This document shows, in pieces, positions 11,526 through 23,586 of a stretch of DNA of 64,000 nucleotides. The DNA is from Rosa chinensis (taxonomy: Eukaryota; Streptophyta; Magnoliopsida; Rosales; Rosaceae), in the NCBI RefSeq assembly GCF_002994745.2, contig NC_037090.1, positions 16,666,001 through 16,730,000 of the forward strand, written 5' to 3'. The position numbers were made by a program, and so were the translations under genes. Position 1 is the stretch's first letter, and every line of letters starts with the position of its first letter. The notes below the pieces were generated by a model. It saw only the letters and a list, made by a program, of their open reading frames with translations, did no database searches and was not told where the DNA came from.

Positions 11526-12130
11526 ATGATCAATTGATTCAATTCACATCCAAAATAGATACAGAGGCCAAATATTGATATTTCAAAACATATACAGTAA
11601 GCAAAGTCATCCAAAATAGCTCGAACCCAGCAACTTAATCGAACCCAAAAACACCATAGCCCAAAATCAAAAACTTAAGAATGAGAAACTTAACAAGAGA
11701 TTCAAGAAATTCGAACCCAAAAATTGAGCTTGAAGAATCACCGAGTTTGAACCCAGAAATCGAACCCAAAATTTCTCTAAGCTTGAGTCACCGAGCTTCA
11801 CAGAATCACAGCTTCAGGAAGAGTCAAAGAGAGCAAACCAAGAGTGAAGAGTTCGAGCCTTCGACTGAAAAGTGTAAACCCAGACATTGTGAGATTGTGA
11901 GAATCATGATTCATGAGAGAGGCAGCAAATCAACTAAAAGTCTAAAACCCAGAAATTCGACTTACCAGCAAGGCAGCAAATCAACAATTTCACCGACTGG
12001 GAGAGAGGTTGAGAATAGAGGGCCCGTGCTGCCGTGCCTCTGAGAGAGAGAGAGAGAGAGACGGTGTATCGTCGTTTTGATTTCAAACCCAAGAACCCTA
12101 TCTTCGATTCTTCGTCGATTTGGTTTTTAA

Positions 12131-12484
12131 GTTTTAAGAGAGCGCCTAGCTGCCTCCTCTTGCCCTCCGCCACTGAAGCCTCCCGATCTCGACCTCACGA
12201 TCGTCTCCGCCAAGCACCTGAAGAATGTCAACTGGAAAAACGACGACCTCAAGCCCTATGCAGTCTTCTGGGTCGACCCTGACCTCCTCCTCGCCACCAA
12301 ATCCGACGACTCCGGCTCCACTCGACCCATCTGGAATGAGTGCTTCACTTTCCCCCTCTCCTTCTCTCTCCATGACTCCTTCCTCACCCTCGAAATCTTC
12401 CACTCCAAACCCTCCAATACTCCCAAACCCTCAGTCGGCTCTCTCCACCTCCCCCTCAAAGACCTACGCGACTCGGATAAATAG
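12131..12484 (+). pseudogene. C2-domain protein fragment
   Basis: Plus-strand frame after a TAA: PPDLDLTIVSAKHLKNVNW, then KPYAVFWVDPD, SGSTRPIWNE and LTLEIFHSK, with a stop TAG at 12482-12484. This is the N-terminal C2 domain of the plant SRC2/BAP-like group, which binds phospholipid, often with calcium. The frame lacks a good initiator Met close to the domain and ends after about 115 codons, before the Gly/Pro-rich tail such proteins usually have. It lies just inside the right TIR of the Mutator-like element: a captured fragment. Confidence 0.8.
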
Positions 12485-12768
12485 AGGAGGAAAGAGATGG
12501 AAGAAGAAAACGCAAAAAGAAAAAAAGAAAAACAGAAGAGAGAGAGAGAAGAAAAAAAATTAATTAAAAAAAATTAAGTGAGGGTAAATTAGACATTTCA
12601 GAGCGTGAGGAATGCCACGTCAGCAATTTAACGGGTAATTTGGATGGAGCTTGACGGCAGGGACGAAATGGGAGGAAATTGAGAGTTCAGGAACTTTTTA
12701 GGTGAAATTCAAAGGTCAAACACTGAAACGACGAAATTCTATAACTATAGAGAGTAACCAGTATTTAA

Positions 12769-13979
12769 TAAAAAATAAAAAAACATTATCGATCTGATAG
12801 GTAACGTACGTCTGCAGCTCGTGTTGCATATATATTTAATTAATGTACAGTTCATCGAAGCAGTTTTTATAATTATTTTTGTTATGGACTTATGGTTCAC
12901 TTTTTTTTTGGATAACGCGATCTGGAAGACTCCAATGGATGAGATATATATCCAAACATTATCTTCTTCTATACTTACTACTTAGGAAAGAGATTAACAT
13001 GTCTATATTGTCTAGAATCTAATTTTAATAAGATATTTGTGTCTAGAAAGCTTGTAGTTTAATTAACTGAGAATTAATATATAAAATGAGACAAATTTCA
13101 CTATTTGTCTAGTACTTAATGACTTTGCTGACAGGAAGCATTCCTCGCATCCTCACGTTAGAGTTCGAACTCAGCCGAGTTTTTTGCATAGCTAGACAAG
13201 ATATAAGACCTAAGAGGTCGTCACCTCATGCCTACGTACCTCATTTTGTATGGGTACGAAGAAAAAATTTCTATGTTCTAAACATGATAAATATTACAAA
13301 ATTCATAACTTACCATTTAGCGTAATTAGTAGTAGAAGTCTCTTACATGCTTTTAGCAAGTTTGGTACTTGAATTCTTTCACCATTTTTTTCTTTCTATT
13401 TTACTATAATAAATGCTCATTTTCATGATTCACCTTGAGTTTCAAAATCTAAAATTCGAACATACTTTCCTTATCCTACTTTTTTCTTCACATAGATTCA
13501 CAAGTAATTAAGATCGAGAAGAAAATCTTCAAAGAGTTCAACTAAACCTTAATATTTGGCAAAGCAATATAGGAATAGGCAGGAGTTGTGGGCCTTGTAA
13601 CAGTTGTAACGAGTTATCTTTTCGACAGTTCGACCATTGAACCATCATTTTGGGATATCAGGATATGCATATGCCTTGCCTTTGTCTTTCGAATATCACA
13701 TATTAATTCATACAATTAATGTAGACCTGGCTACTATAGGACAGAAAAATTTCTCCTCTACCTGCATCCAGATATGATAAAAATCTTGGTGATGGCCCTA
13801 GATATCACCGACCACAGGCGACTGATCACGTAATCGTATATCGGAGGTGACCGGCACAGCCGCCCTGGCTCTATGAATTTCAATTTCTTACGCAAATACA
13901 ATTATGCAAAATGTGTTCCATCCAAATGGGACCAAGAACAAGGATGTGGTTTCAATTGATGACTGTACTTATACAATCT
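12769..13979. other. AT-rich intergenic DNA
   Basis: No supported gene, RNA or transposon end seen. Stop codons are frequent in all frames. Confidence 0.5.
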
Positions 13980-14860
13980 GTGGCCATGAGTATTCACGAG
14001 GTCGAAGGACGTGACAATACGTTTGCGGTTGTTGTTAGTCATTCAAGAACAAGGAACTAATTTTATGGCCGCCCTACTCATGAAAGAGAGAGCGAAAGAT
14101 AATTCTAAGTAATATGATGTTTTTCTCGTGTACATATTCAAATTGTTGAATTAATGCTGTATGGATTTCATAATTAGAGCAATTCATTTTCAAATCACTA
14201 TATAAGAACGTGACAATATATTTATGTTAGCTCTAGTCATTCAAGAACAAAGAACTAAAAGCACATGTGATTTCATGAGCCTCAGCCTGTTTCCTAATAT
14301 TTTAACATGGAGTATGAATGATATGAGAGAGTGACAGATAATTCTAACTTTTTTATGGTGTATTCCAATTTTTGAATTCATACTTTTTAAATTTCATGAT
14401 CATAATAGAAGTTCAATTTCAAATCTATATAATAGTAAAGAAATAAGGAACTAGTTTAATTTTCCAAGAGAAAATAAAAGAGCGACAAATAATTTTTAGT
14501 ATAGTGTTTTCCTTGCGTATTTAAATATTTGAATTCATACTAATATGAATTTCATTATCAAAGCAGTTTATTCTCAAATCACTATATAAGGACGTGACAA
14601 GATATTTATGTTGGTTTTAGTCATTCAAGAACAAGAAACTAAGCACATGCAATTTTATGAGCACCAACTTATTTCCAAACATTTTAACATGAAGTAGGAA
14701 TGAAGGAAGAGAGCGACATATAATTGTAACTTTTCTGTGATGTATTTGGATTTTTGAATTCCTATTTTTTAAATTTCATGATCAGAAGTGCATAACATAA
14801 TCTGAATTTCAGATCTATTTAATAAGTTCGAAACAAGGAACATTATTAATTTGCCAAGAG
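13980..14860. repeat. diverged tandem repeats, about 190-bp subunit / 382-bp higher-order unit
   Basis: The phrase TAGTCATTCAAGAACAA recurs near 14037, 14233 and 14615. TCACTATATAAG-ACGTGACAA recurs near 14196 and 14578, giving a spacing of 382 bp, with alternating half-units (AATTC-TACTAATATGAATTTC / TTTTTAAATTTCATGATCA) about 190 bp apart. Divergence is high, so the array is old. It abuts the tRNA-His gene. Confidence 0.75.
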
Positions 14861-14865
14861 ATAAA

Positions 14866-14884
14866 AAATAAAATAAAAAACAAT
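14866..14884 (-). terminator. Pol III oligo-T terminator of tRNA-His
   Basis: On the minus strand directly after the tRNA 3' end the sequence is ATTGTTTTTTATTTTATTT; runs of four or more T end Pol III transcription. Confidence 0.75.
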
Positions 14885-14955
14885 GTGGCTGCTGGGATTC
14901 GAGCCCAGGTCTCCACGGCCACAACGTGGAATTCTCACCACTAAACTACAGCCAC
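14885..14955 (-). tRNA. tRNA-His: tRNA-His (anticodon GTG)
   Basis: The minus strand from 14955 to 14885 folds as a tRNA: acceptor stem GTGGCTG/CAGCCAC, anticodon arm CCACG-TTGTGGC-CGTGG with anticodon GTG, A box TAGTTTAGTGG and B box GGGCTCGAATCCC. 71 nt are encoded; the extra 5' G of tRNA-His and the 3' CCA are normally added after transcription. No intron. A T-run on the minus strand just downstream (14874-14880) would end Pol III transcription. Confidence 0.97.
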
Positions 14956-15300
14956 GGATGGTTTACTCTGAAAATTGTGCATATTAATACGCTGCTTGGA
15001 CCAGCATGAGCAGAATGATAAAAGGGCCGAGATAGTGGAGACTGGCGGGACCACCAACCACCGACCTCTCAATGTCGAAAATAAACACTCGAGATATCAA
15101 TCAATGAGATCCATGAATAGAACCATCCAGAAGTCAGCACTTAAAAAACAAAAGGATGCAGGTTTTATAAATTAGCGGCATATGATTTATATTATGAGTA
15201 TGCAGTGCTTCATCCATTTAGCTTTCTTTCTAGATTTCTTAATTATTAGTAATATTTCACTTCAAAATATGAGTACAAGTCCGAAGGAATTGAATATCTG

Positions 15301-15356
15301 GTAGGTATAGAGGTTAAAATCTTATTAAGTAGGTATAGAGGTTAAAATCTTATTAA
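15301..15356. repeat. 28-bp direct tandem repeat, 2 copies
   Basis: Perfect copies at 15301-15328 and 15329-15356, beginning GTAGGTATAGAGGTTAAAAT. Confidence 0.92.
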
Positions 15357-15670
15357 TCTCCTCTATGTATTGGTTTATTGTCCCATAAGAAATTTGGGTA
15401 TGGTGTTCGAATAATGTACGTAAGTGAACAGTTCAGAAACAATCGCATGAAAAGTTTGATACGAACTTGGTTAAAAATTGCGTGAATATAACAATGTCAC
15501 CCTATTTAGATTATATTGGATAACAATCCTTGAGTACATTGTAGATATATAATGCATTTTATATAGTAATATGCATATGTATTAGCCTTGTTTCACATTG
15601 ATTAAATTGGTTGTTGCCCTAGTAGTGTTATATTATGAACTAAGTGCATGAATATGCTATCAAATAACTA

Positions 15671-15945
15671 AGAGCAACCCTAATAACTTCTCCATATTTT
15701 TTAAAATGAGCCTCTTTTGCTCCAACAGATTCCCTATAATTATCCCAATTTTAGGGATATGGAAAAAAAAAATTCCCTAAATTTATAGCAATTTCTAAAA
15801 TTTTAAGGAATAATATAAAGATTTTAGAGATTGCTGTAAAATAAGAAATCTATTAGCGTTTGAGAAGAAAATGAGGCCAAAACTTTAACTCTTACTTCCC
15901 TACAATATAGAAATGATAAGAAAGCTGTTGGAGTAGCTTTAATAG
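15671..15945. repeat. possible AT-rich MITE
   Basis: A roughly 275-bp stretch with CTCCAACAG motifs in inverted orientation near its two ends (15719-15728 and the complement at 15926-15933). An inner palindrome around TTTAGGGATATGG / CCCTAAATTTATAG is also visible. No target duplication identified. Low confidence. Confidence 0.35.
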
Positions 15946-17639
15946 TTCCACCAGTGCTGCCAAAGTGACGCGAGGTAAAAAAACAGGGGGAAAATTCAGT
16001 GCACCGACATAAATGGATGGTTAGATTATATTAAATACACTATTAGTTTATTAATAAAAATATTAATTATAAATATCAAACGTTGAGATCATCTTATAAG
16101 TGTTGGGTCATTTGCACGTGCATAAAATAGTTTTAAAAAAAAACAAGTAAGCTTTCTCTTAAATAGAACTTTACCGGTTCAAAGATTCTCGACAATAAGA
16201 CCTACCATTATTGAAACTTGCATATACAACAACTCAAAATTTTTTTTTTTTGGTCGGAACAAAACAAGAATTGACTCGACAGTAGCATATACCAGATGAA
16301 TGATGTTTGATGTAACTTAATATCGAAAATTGTAACTTGAGTATAATGTAATTATTTGAAATTCATTATACCTCAGATTTTGGATGGGGAGGGAGGAGCA
16401 TTAGAGCGATCGAGTACGTGCAGGTGGGGGCACGTGAAGCATGATGCAGGGTTAGGCTGGCAAGAGCCCTTTTGTCGACAGTTGTCCCGATCAAGGGTTC
16501 AGGAGTGGGGTGTGAGACAGTATGTAATTGGTGGGACCTGACAGGGCTTTATGGGGACCATCGGACGTGCCATCTGCGAGTCAAACTAGTCAATTTTGAT
16601 TGCAGTGAAGAAGTTAAAATCAGATAAAGCGGGTACAGTATTGCGTATAAAATTGCCGCCAATGCCAAAGTTTCCCGCCATTTGCTATACAAACCCAGGA
16701 TCGAGTATGCATTATTGCAGAGTACATATGATATGATAGGGAACTATAGCCGTATGGGTAGGATTCCATTTATCTTGTCCTGAGTCCCGACTTTTTGATC
16801 TTGTCCTGAGTCCCGACTTCTCCGGTGTAAAACTGTAAATTTATTTTTCCGAAAACTCAATGGGATGTGTGACTCATTACTCATGTGAGTTACGTGAGTT
16901 ATAAATTATCACGTAAATTTATATAATATTATTATACAGTAGCGCAGCTATAAATGTTGATAAGGATGGTTAAACTTAAATAAGTTTTACATTAAAGAAA
17001 ACTTATCTATTTGCCCAAATATTTAAGTAGTAATTTAGGGAGTTTTATGGTTCAAGTATATACTAAAAGAAATTAGGCAGCTAGACATTAAAATTTATCA
17101 CTTAACCAATAATTTGATTTGCTGAATGGATCGTTTACTAAAAGAAAAGGGAATATTAATGGTTTAGAAAGATCATGATTATTGTTCTAGAGTAATAGAG
17201 CTATATTAGAATGATTCTAGAGGTGCTGAGATCTAATTGGTGAATTAAAGATAATTTACTATTACCGTTGTAAGTCATTGGACACCAAAGTTCATTGTTT
17301 AGAAGGGTCAAATGAATCAAAGTATTTGCATACATAGCCTGAAGCATGAGAAACTTGTTTGTTTGTTTTCAAATCTTCAAAATGGTCAATGACCCTTCTC
17401 GACCATACCTCCCTGCGTCTTTGTTAGAATTAGACAAATTGCATGTTGCATTTCGTTCATAGTGTTTTTACTTGTAGGTCTTCGATCTACGAAAAGCTAT
17501 TGATTCTATATCTCGTTTTTGACCACTTATCTATTCGATCTTAACTGGGTTTTAAGACAATAGACAATAAATAACCCACAAAAAAAAAAAAAAGACACAA
17601 TATAAATTTTCAAGAAGCCTCCATGACAATGTTGTCCCT
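15946..17639. other. intergenic DNA
   Basis: No gene supported. Contains a G-box CACGTG at 16432-16437 in a locally GC-rich patch (16380-16560), a 26-bp direct repeat beginning ATCTTGTCCTGAGTCCCGAC at 16772 and 16798, and an A-run at 17580-17593. Confidence 0.5.
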
Positions 17640-18420
17640 GATGCACAAGACCATGAAAAATTCGTTCTGAATGATTCGTAGGGAACTGTTTTGAGAGTGA
17701 TCAATGAGACTCAAAACCCTTCCGATGGTGGTTTGGAGAATGAAGATGAGAATTTCCAACCTGCTCTATCTGCTGATTCTATGCTTCCCTCTCAAGAGGA
17801 TGTTGAGAGCTGGCCGCTTTTAATATCAATGCATACCGCAGCCCACGTAAGAGAGGCAGAGATGACTTGGATGATCCATTGATCCTGCAAATGAACCTGG
17901 CTCTTCTAAACGATACCAATGATCCTTCTGAACATGATGTGTCTCCATGAGATTAGCTGCATGCAATTGTAGAGGCTACTCTAAGGATGACTTTCTTAGT
18001 TCAGCCTCTTTCGTTCCCTTTTGATAATTCTGTTTGTATTCCTTCAAATGGACTCTCTGGTGGTTTAATCATTTTTTGGAATGTGAACAAGTTTAATATC
18101 CTGGAAATTATTCTATCTAAGCATGCTCATTTTATTCATTGCTTCATTACTGATTCACAGACTAATAAGTCCCTGATTTGCAGCTTTTCTTTATATGAGC
18201 TCTCGAAACAATCAACAACTTATGATCCGGAATGACCTAATTAAGATGCTTAAAACCTTCTAATGAACCTTGGATGATTCTAGGTGATTTCAATTGCATC
18301 CTTAACCTAAATAAAATACAATGGAGGAATCTAGAAAGTGTCTAGGTTTATGATTGATTTTATTATCTTTTTGAATGATTGTGCATTGATCTCGTTGCCT
18401 GCTTTTGGTGACTCTTTCAC
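17640..18420 (+). pseudogene. LINE (L1-type) ORF2 endonuclease region, fragment 1
   Basis: The plus strand carries a degraded plant L1 ORF2 start, MRLAACNCRG at about 17948, then an endonuclease/exonuclease/phosphatase-like domain: NGLSGGLIIFWNVNKFNI, ILGDFNCILNLNK (the GDFN catalytic block) and ISLPAFGDSFT at 18395-18422. Several frameshifts and stops interrupt it. It is cut at 18421-18423 by a Harbinger-like element flanked by TTA duplications and resumes at 23587. Confidence 0.8.
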
Positions 18421-20119
18421 TTAGGCTCGTTTGGTTCACAGAATTAAGGGCTTGGGAAAGGAAAGTTATTCATTTCCTATGTTTGGTGTGTACAAGGAAA
18501 GGAACAACTTTCCTTTAAGAAGGGAAAATATGGGGGAAAGTGAATCCTCTCATCCTCCAAAGGATTCATTTTCCCTTCCACTTTCCCTGTATTAATTACA
18601 TGGTATAAGTACATTCATATCCTTGTTGAAAATTATTATTGACAATTTTATTTAAAAAGTTTATGACATTTTGTAATTATATATGAGGATAAAAATGGAA
18701 TATTACACTATAGGAGAAAGTGAATCAGACAACACATAACAGACAACATATTGAATTTATATGTCGTCTGAGTACGTCAGACGACATACGTGTTAAACTA
18801 GTCATTTCTCTGCCCCTCAGCCAACACAGGCTCAAAATTGAAATTTACAAAATTTGGGACAACATATACAATGACATATGTTGTCTGACAAATCCAAAAA
18901 AAAAAAAAAACAAATTAATTTGGGTTGAAAATCCTGAAAACCCCAATGTAAAGTATTCCCTCCCTTTGAAAAAAAGACTCGGCCTTTCCCTCTCGTTTTG
19001 TTTTAAAATGCCCTTTCCCTTAGCTATTTTCAACCCTAGATCTTGAAAAAACAATTCTCTCTCACACTTAGTCACTCTCACCCTCGCACGCTCTCACTCA
19101 TGAACCTCAATCCCTCAATCCACCCTCAAATCCCTTTCATCCTCTCAAGCTCACCCTTGCTCTCATCCTCCCTCTCAGTATCATTAAAGATTTTCGAAAG
19201 CTGTCGGTAAGCTCAGGATCAATTCCGGCGAAGTATAGCTGTCTCTAAGCGCCGTCAGTCTCTCTGGTCACCACGGGTTCTCTCTCCGTTGGTCGCGACT
19301 CTTCACTTTTTCAGCTCATCTCTCTCTCTCTCTCTCTCCCCTCCCTGTAAGTTCTGCTTCTCTTTCAGATTTAGAGAACTTCTTTGTTTTTAATTTCATC
19401 GGGTCTTGATTGGGTTCTCCGAATCTCCGATATGATTGGGTTTTATAATATTGGCATTTCTTTTAGGTTTATAGAATGGTTTTTATGGATTCTTTACTTT
19501 CTAATTGGGCTCGAGAACAATCCATTTTTTTTTTCTGGGTTTCAGGAACCCTAGAATTAATTTAAGGAAATCTGGGGTTGATTGGTTCGATTTATTAGGG
19601 CTTAAAGCTGATTGATGATTACTAGGATTTTAATTATGGTTTTGGTTTCTAACAGGGTTCATCGGAGGTTTGGACTACAAAGACGAAGAGATGGAGGGTT
19701 TAGGGTGATTTTTATGTAGGTTGGTTATATTTTCCAAGCTTCAAATTTTAGTACCCATGGCAAAGTGCTGTTTTATGCTGGACATGATGGCATGACTTTG
19801 ACATCTTGATTCTCTACTTGTAAATAGTTTCTACTATGCTCTGCATTTTTCTAGTTCAAGAATATTGATTTATGTTACCTGGGTTCAAGCTCAAGAAACC
19901 TTGTTCTTTACTAATTTGGCATGTGACCATGTCATCTTCTTGTGGTTTGGAAATTGATGTGCTGATACTAAAGCATCTCAGAACTTGAAAAGCTTGTGTG
20001 GTTTGGAGATTGATTTGCTGTACTATTCTTGTATAAAAAGGAAAGGAAAGAACATAAAACTTGTCTTTACTATGACGTAGACATATTTGATACCAAATTA
20101 TCTCCATCTAATTGGCAGG

Positions 20120-21000
20120 TGCAAGGTATAAAAGTTGCTGGTTTAAGTTCTCCGGTATCGAGAATGGATTTCTGCATCTTCTCTTTAAACTTGGCTGTTG
20201 GCAGTGAATCTGGTTTGGTCAGATATCTTTCACTATTGACTACTAAATTTCACTTCTAAGTTTTACCATGCTGATTTTCTTTCTACCAACATGTATAGGT
20301 CCGTATTTATAACCTCAAAGGGTGCTCAGATGGGGTAAAATTCCTCTTTGTAACTGAAACCAAATGTGAAGGTATTTGTTAATGTCCTTGACTTTCTATG
20401 ACCAGATCATATTATGCTGATCTTGAAATAGTTTTTCTAGAGCCTCTATTTTATTAAATTTAAAGTGGTATAACTTGATTATTAGACCTCAGTTTGTCTC
20501 AAGGAAAAGGACCTCAATGCAGAGCTGTTTTCGGGCTTATTAATTCCTGAGTTCAAGCACTTCAGTTTGTGAAGCATGGAGGTAAACTTGCAGTGGGATT
20601 TGAATGCGGTCATGTAAGTATCATTTGTTCATTGTTTTTAATAGTTTGTACGTTGGCCATAACTTATGCTTTTACCAATCAGAAGGATTCTAAATTTGAT
20701 GTTTCCATCTCAGGTTGCAATGTTGGACACAAGTTCCTTATCTATATTGTTCTTCATAAAAGGTGCATATATCTTTCTCTAGCTCCCCAGTCATTTCAAT
20801 GACTTCGACAGAAATTACAAATCCTCAAGGCCGCTTGAAGAGTTCAAAGCTCTTGGAAACTAAATCACCAGTTCACCCTGCAGAGGAAGTAATGTTCATT
20901 TAACCAAAGATGCAAATATACATTTAATTTGTGGAAACATGGGTAATATGATCATTCCTTGGCCATGGTACCTGAAAAAGGAGTTAATTGCAATTTCAAT
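20120..21000 (+). pseudogene. Tomosyn/STXBP5-like WD40 protein exons, captured
   Basis: Successive plus-strand exons match the plant tomosyn-like (lethal giant larvae/STXBP5) WD40 protein: VQGIKVAGLSSPVSRMDFC (20120 onward), VRIYNLKGCSDGVKFLF (about 20299-20371), GKGPQCRAVFGLINS and VQALQFVKHGGKLAVGFECG (about 20492-20612), then VAMLDTSSLS (about 20714) and RLKSSKL...ETKSPV...AEEVMF (20830-20900). Splice-like AG/GT borders survive. An in-frame TGA between the NS and VQ codons, and later frameshifts and stops, show it is not a working gene. Tomosyns bind SNAREs in exocytosis; only part of the first beta-propeller is present. It lies inside CACTA-A, so it is read as a captured copy. Confidence 0.75.
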
Positions 21001-21049
21001 TGCACATTAAAAAATCTATGTTCTCATACCTCTTTGTTTTATATGCAAT

Positions 21050-22170
21050 TCCAGGATCATTGGGTGTTAGTGCTACAAGACAGTACCATTTTAACTCCCT
21101 AGCTGTTCCGCGCAAAGCAAAAGAAGCAATTGGAGGAATTACCCGTCTTACTCATGCTGATGGTATGACATGAATCTACTCATATCTTTGCTAGATAACG
21201 TTAAGTGGTTGTAAAAGTCGTTTCCATATTTTATCTCAAATAGCCTGTTCTTTCCACCCTTTTTTTTTCCTTTTTATCTATTCTAAGTTGATCAGCCAAA
21301 AGTCTGGCTGTGAAACCAATAGCAATTGCATCTCTTGAACTTTTGTTTTCCGTTTAGCATATTCCTGCCTATAGTGAAAACTAAACTTGATTTCACAGTA
21401 GACTCTAATACTCAGGAAGATAAAGAGATACTATATCTTTAAATAGCTAACAGTACACCAAACGTTCAATGCAGTTTAGTGACTGTTGTTTCAGGAGTTC
21501 TTCAATCACAAGTTTCTCAGAGAATTGAGGTAAAGCATTTAATTTCGTAGCTTATAATTGTATTGTTTATTGGTTATGGATGCATATGGCAATTAGTACA
21601 ACTTGAGTATCAGTTTTATATATACATATAATAGCAGTTTATTATGTCCACATATATCTGCAGTCAAACTAAAATTAAAGGAGCTGCTTAGAATAGTTTC
21701 TTTTTTTCGTAATTTGCAGGGTGATGGTGGAAGTTGAACACACTTCACCACTTAATCAACGGGTGAATAGCCTAGTTCTTCTAGCTCCGATAAGATGTTG
21801 CATTTGCATGGTAGGCATCCCCTCAACTCCTCTCTCGAAAATTGAATTCAGATTCAGCTGCACATATTAAAGGGCTTATGCCAGATTTTTTAGGATACTT
21901 GGCTAACCAAGTGAGACTATGCTGGTAACCATTCATTGAACATGTTTTGATCTTAACTGTGTTTTCAGCAGATTTGAAGGGTTTAATCCAACAAGGGAGT
22001 ATGGTGGGATTTGCATATCCTCCTGGTTTCATGTCCACCAGTGACTATGTCAGCCCAAATAAATATTTTGTTATGCTATTCAGGTGTGCAAACAATGTCA
22101 GAGGTAGTGAGAGGGAAGGATATTTTATCACTGTTGATATTGAGAAAGGGATGCAAGATGGACAAGTATG
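21050..22170 (+). pseudogene. unidentified captured exons in CACTA-A
   Basis: Two stretches look like former exons on the plus strand: 21054-21168 ([20 protein letters not shown] and on) and 21950-22166 (LIQQGSMVGFAYPPGF, YFVMLFRCANNVRGSE, GYFITVDIEKGMQDG). I do not recognise the parent proteins. The second block is about 70 codons without a stop and is followed by a possible splice donor. They follow the tomosyn-like exons on the same strand and may come from a different gene. Confidence 0.4.
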
Positions 22171-22619
22171 CTTTCATTCTTTGTACTTTCTTTTCTTGTC
22201 TGGAGTTGCTCTTTGTATGAATTTGGTTATATCAGTTAACAAGGAATCGATACTTCTTTCTGCTAAGTTTGTCACAGCTCTCACTTGTTTCTAATTTGCC
22301 TTTACAGTTTATGTAGTATTCCTTCTCTAATACATGAGCTCTCCCATCGATTTACGAACCAAAGCAGACTTCACATGGGCTACCAAGATTGCACAGCAAT
22401 GGAAACAATACATAATCCCACCCCACGATTCAAGGATAAGCTTCATAAGTTCAAGATATGACTTCATAAGGCGTAGTGCCAATTTGGTAATAGTTTTCAT
22501 ATAGAAAGATGACATCTAGGTTGGATTGAGTATATACTTTTATTTGAAAATTTTATATATGTATATGGGGTATACTTTGTTCACTGATGGAAGTAATATA
22601 TATGACAATGACAGTTTGT

Positions 22620-23150
22620 GTATTGTCCAAAAGGAAGTCATACAACATATATTGTGTGCAATTCAATAATTTGTTGACTAAGATTCAATTAAAACAATAG
22701 AAGCAAATAGTAAGGGTAGTCTAAGGTTCATTCATACAACATATGCATCAAACACATTGTTATCTTAAATACATTTCAGACAACATATACATCCAGCAAA
22801 TTGTTATCATAAATGCAATTCAGACAACATAAAGGCATACCAAGTGTAGTCTGAGGTTCATGCAAAACAACACATGAATCTATCACATGTTATCTTAAAC
22901 GCATTTCAGACAACATATATATCTAGCAAATTGTTATCATAAATGCAATTCGGACAACATAAAGGCATACCAAGTGTAGTATGAGGTTCATTCAAAACAA
23001 CACATGCATCTATCACCTGTTATCTTAATTGCATTTCAGACAACATATACATCCCGCAAATTGTTATCATAAATGCAATTCAGACAACAAAAAGAAATAG
23101 CGAGTGTAGTCTGAGGTAATCACAGACAACATACCCATCAAAGCATTGTC
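22620..23150. repeat. subterminal tandem repeats of CACTA-A, about 125-bp units
   Basis: Units beginning CAGACAACATATA and running through GCAAATTGTTATCATAAATG recur near 22787, 22910 and 23037, each followed by CAGACAAC and AAGTGTAGT-TGAGG. Such arrays are the expected transposase-binding subterminal region of CACTA elements. Confidence 0.85.
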
Positions 23151-23586
23151 GTCCCAAAATAAATTTACTCAACACCGAAGTAGCAAGCTGTTGTGTGATT
23201 CTATACTCTACAACAGTTTAACCAAATTAATAAAAATTGCATAAATTCAGACAACACATATTTACATATAGGCGTTGTATGAATGAGTAAGCAGACAACA
23301 TAAAAAGCCTGTCGTCTGATTGAATTCAATCAGACGACAGGCTACTAGACAACAACCTCATTTTCAATCAGACAACAGGCTTTAGCCCGTCGTCTGATTC
23401 ATTTTCTCCTATAGTGTTAGTATGGTTTTGTTTCCTTTCCTTACACAAACCAAACACTAGAATGGAAACAAACACATATTTCCTCCTTACTTTCCCAAAG
23501 TTTCCAAACAGCGGAAATGAAAGTTAGTGGGAAGTTCGTTTTCCTTTCCCATCGGATTTCCTTTCCGCGAACCAAATGAGGCCTTA

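Larger units (their letters stand above)
10016..12768. mobile_element. Mutator-like element with long TIRs (Pack-MULE 2)
   Basis: Terminal inverted repeats of about 200 bp: 10016 onward (TTAAATACTGGTTACTCTCT) matches the complement of the end at 12768. Both arms share GACGTGGCATTCCTCACG and TTCGTCCCTGCC-type blocks. The interior carries a C2-domain fragment on the plus strand, and the element is itself hit by another TIR element at 10538-11525. A possible 9-bp duplication ATAAAAAAA flanks it, but both flanks are A-rich so this is weak. It starts only 15 bp after Pack-MULE 1 ends. Confidence 0.78.
18706..23416. mobile_element. CACTA-A, non-autonomous CACTA element with captured exons
   Basis: Terminal inverted repeats CACTATAGGAGAAAGTGAAT (left) and CACTATAGGAGAAAATGAAT (right, opposite strand), followed in both arms by CAGAC(A/G)AC. 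TTA duplications lie at 18703-18705 and 23417-23419. Length 4711 bp. Subterminal DNA is packed with CAGACAAC/GTTGTCTG words (18720-18900, 22600-23400). No transposase reading frame. The interior holds plus-strand exons copied from a tomosyn-like gene and at least one unidentified gene. Confidence 0.93.
18424..23583. mobile_element. PIF/Harbinger-like MITE, split by CACTA-A
   Basis: Ends GGCTCGTTTGGTTC (18424) and, on the opposite strand, GGCCTCATTTGGTTC (23583). It is flanked by TTA at 18421-18423 and 23584-23586, the usual Harbinger target duplication. Removing CACTA-A leaves about 449 bp, without a protein. The element sits in the LINE endonuclease region, and the LINE frame continues on the far side. 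Confidence 0.82.

Noticed and set aside
20029..22294. Resident tomosyn gene
   Set aside because: The exons are bounded by CACTA ends with TTA duplications, contain a stop, and the rest of the protein is missing on both sides.
22620..23150. Regularly spaced repeats considered as a CRISPR array
   Set aside because: Plant DNA, repeats run through most of the unit without unique spacers, and they match CACTA subterminal repeats.
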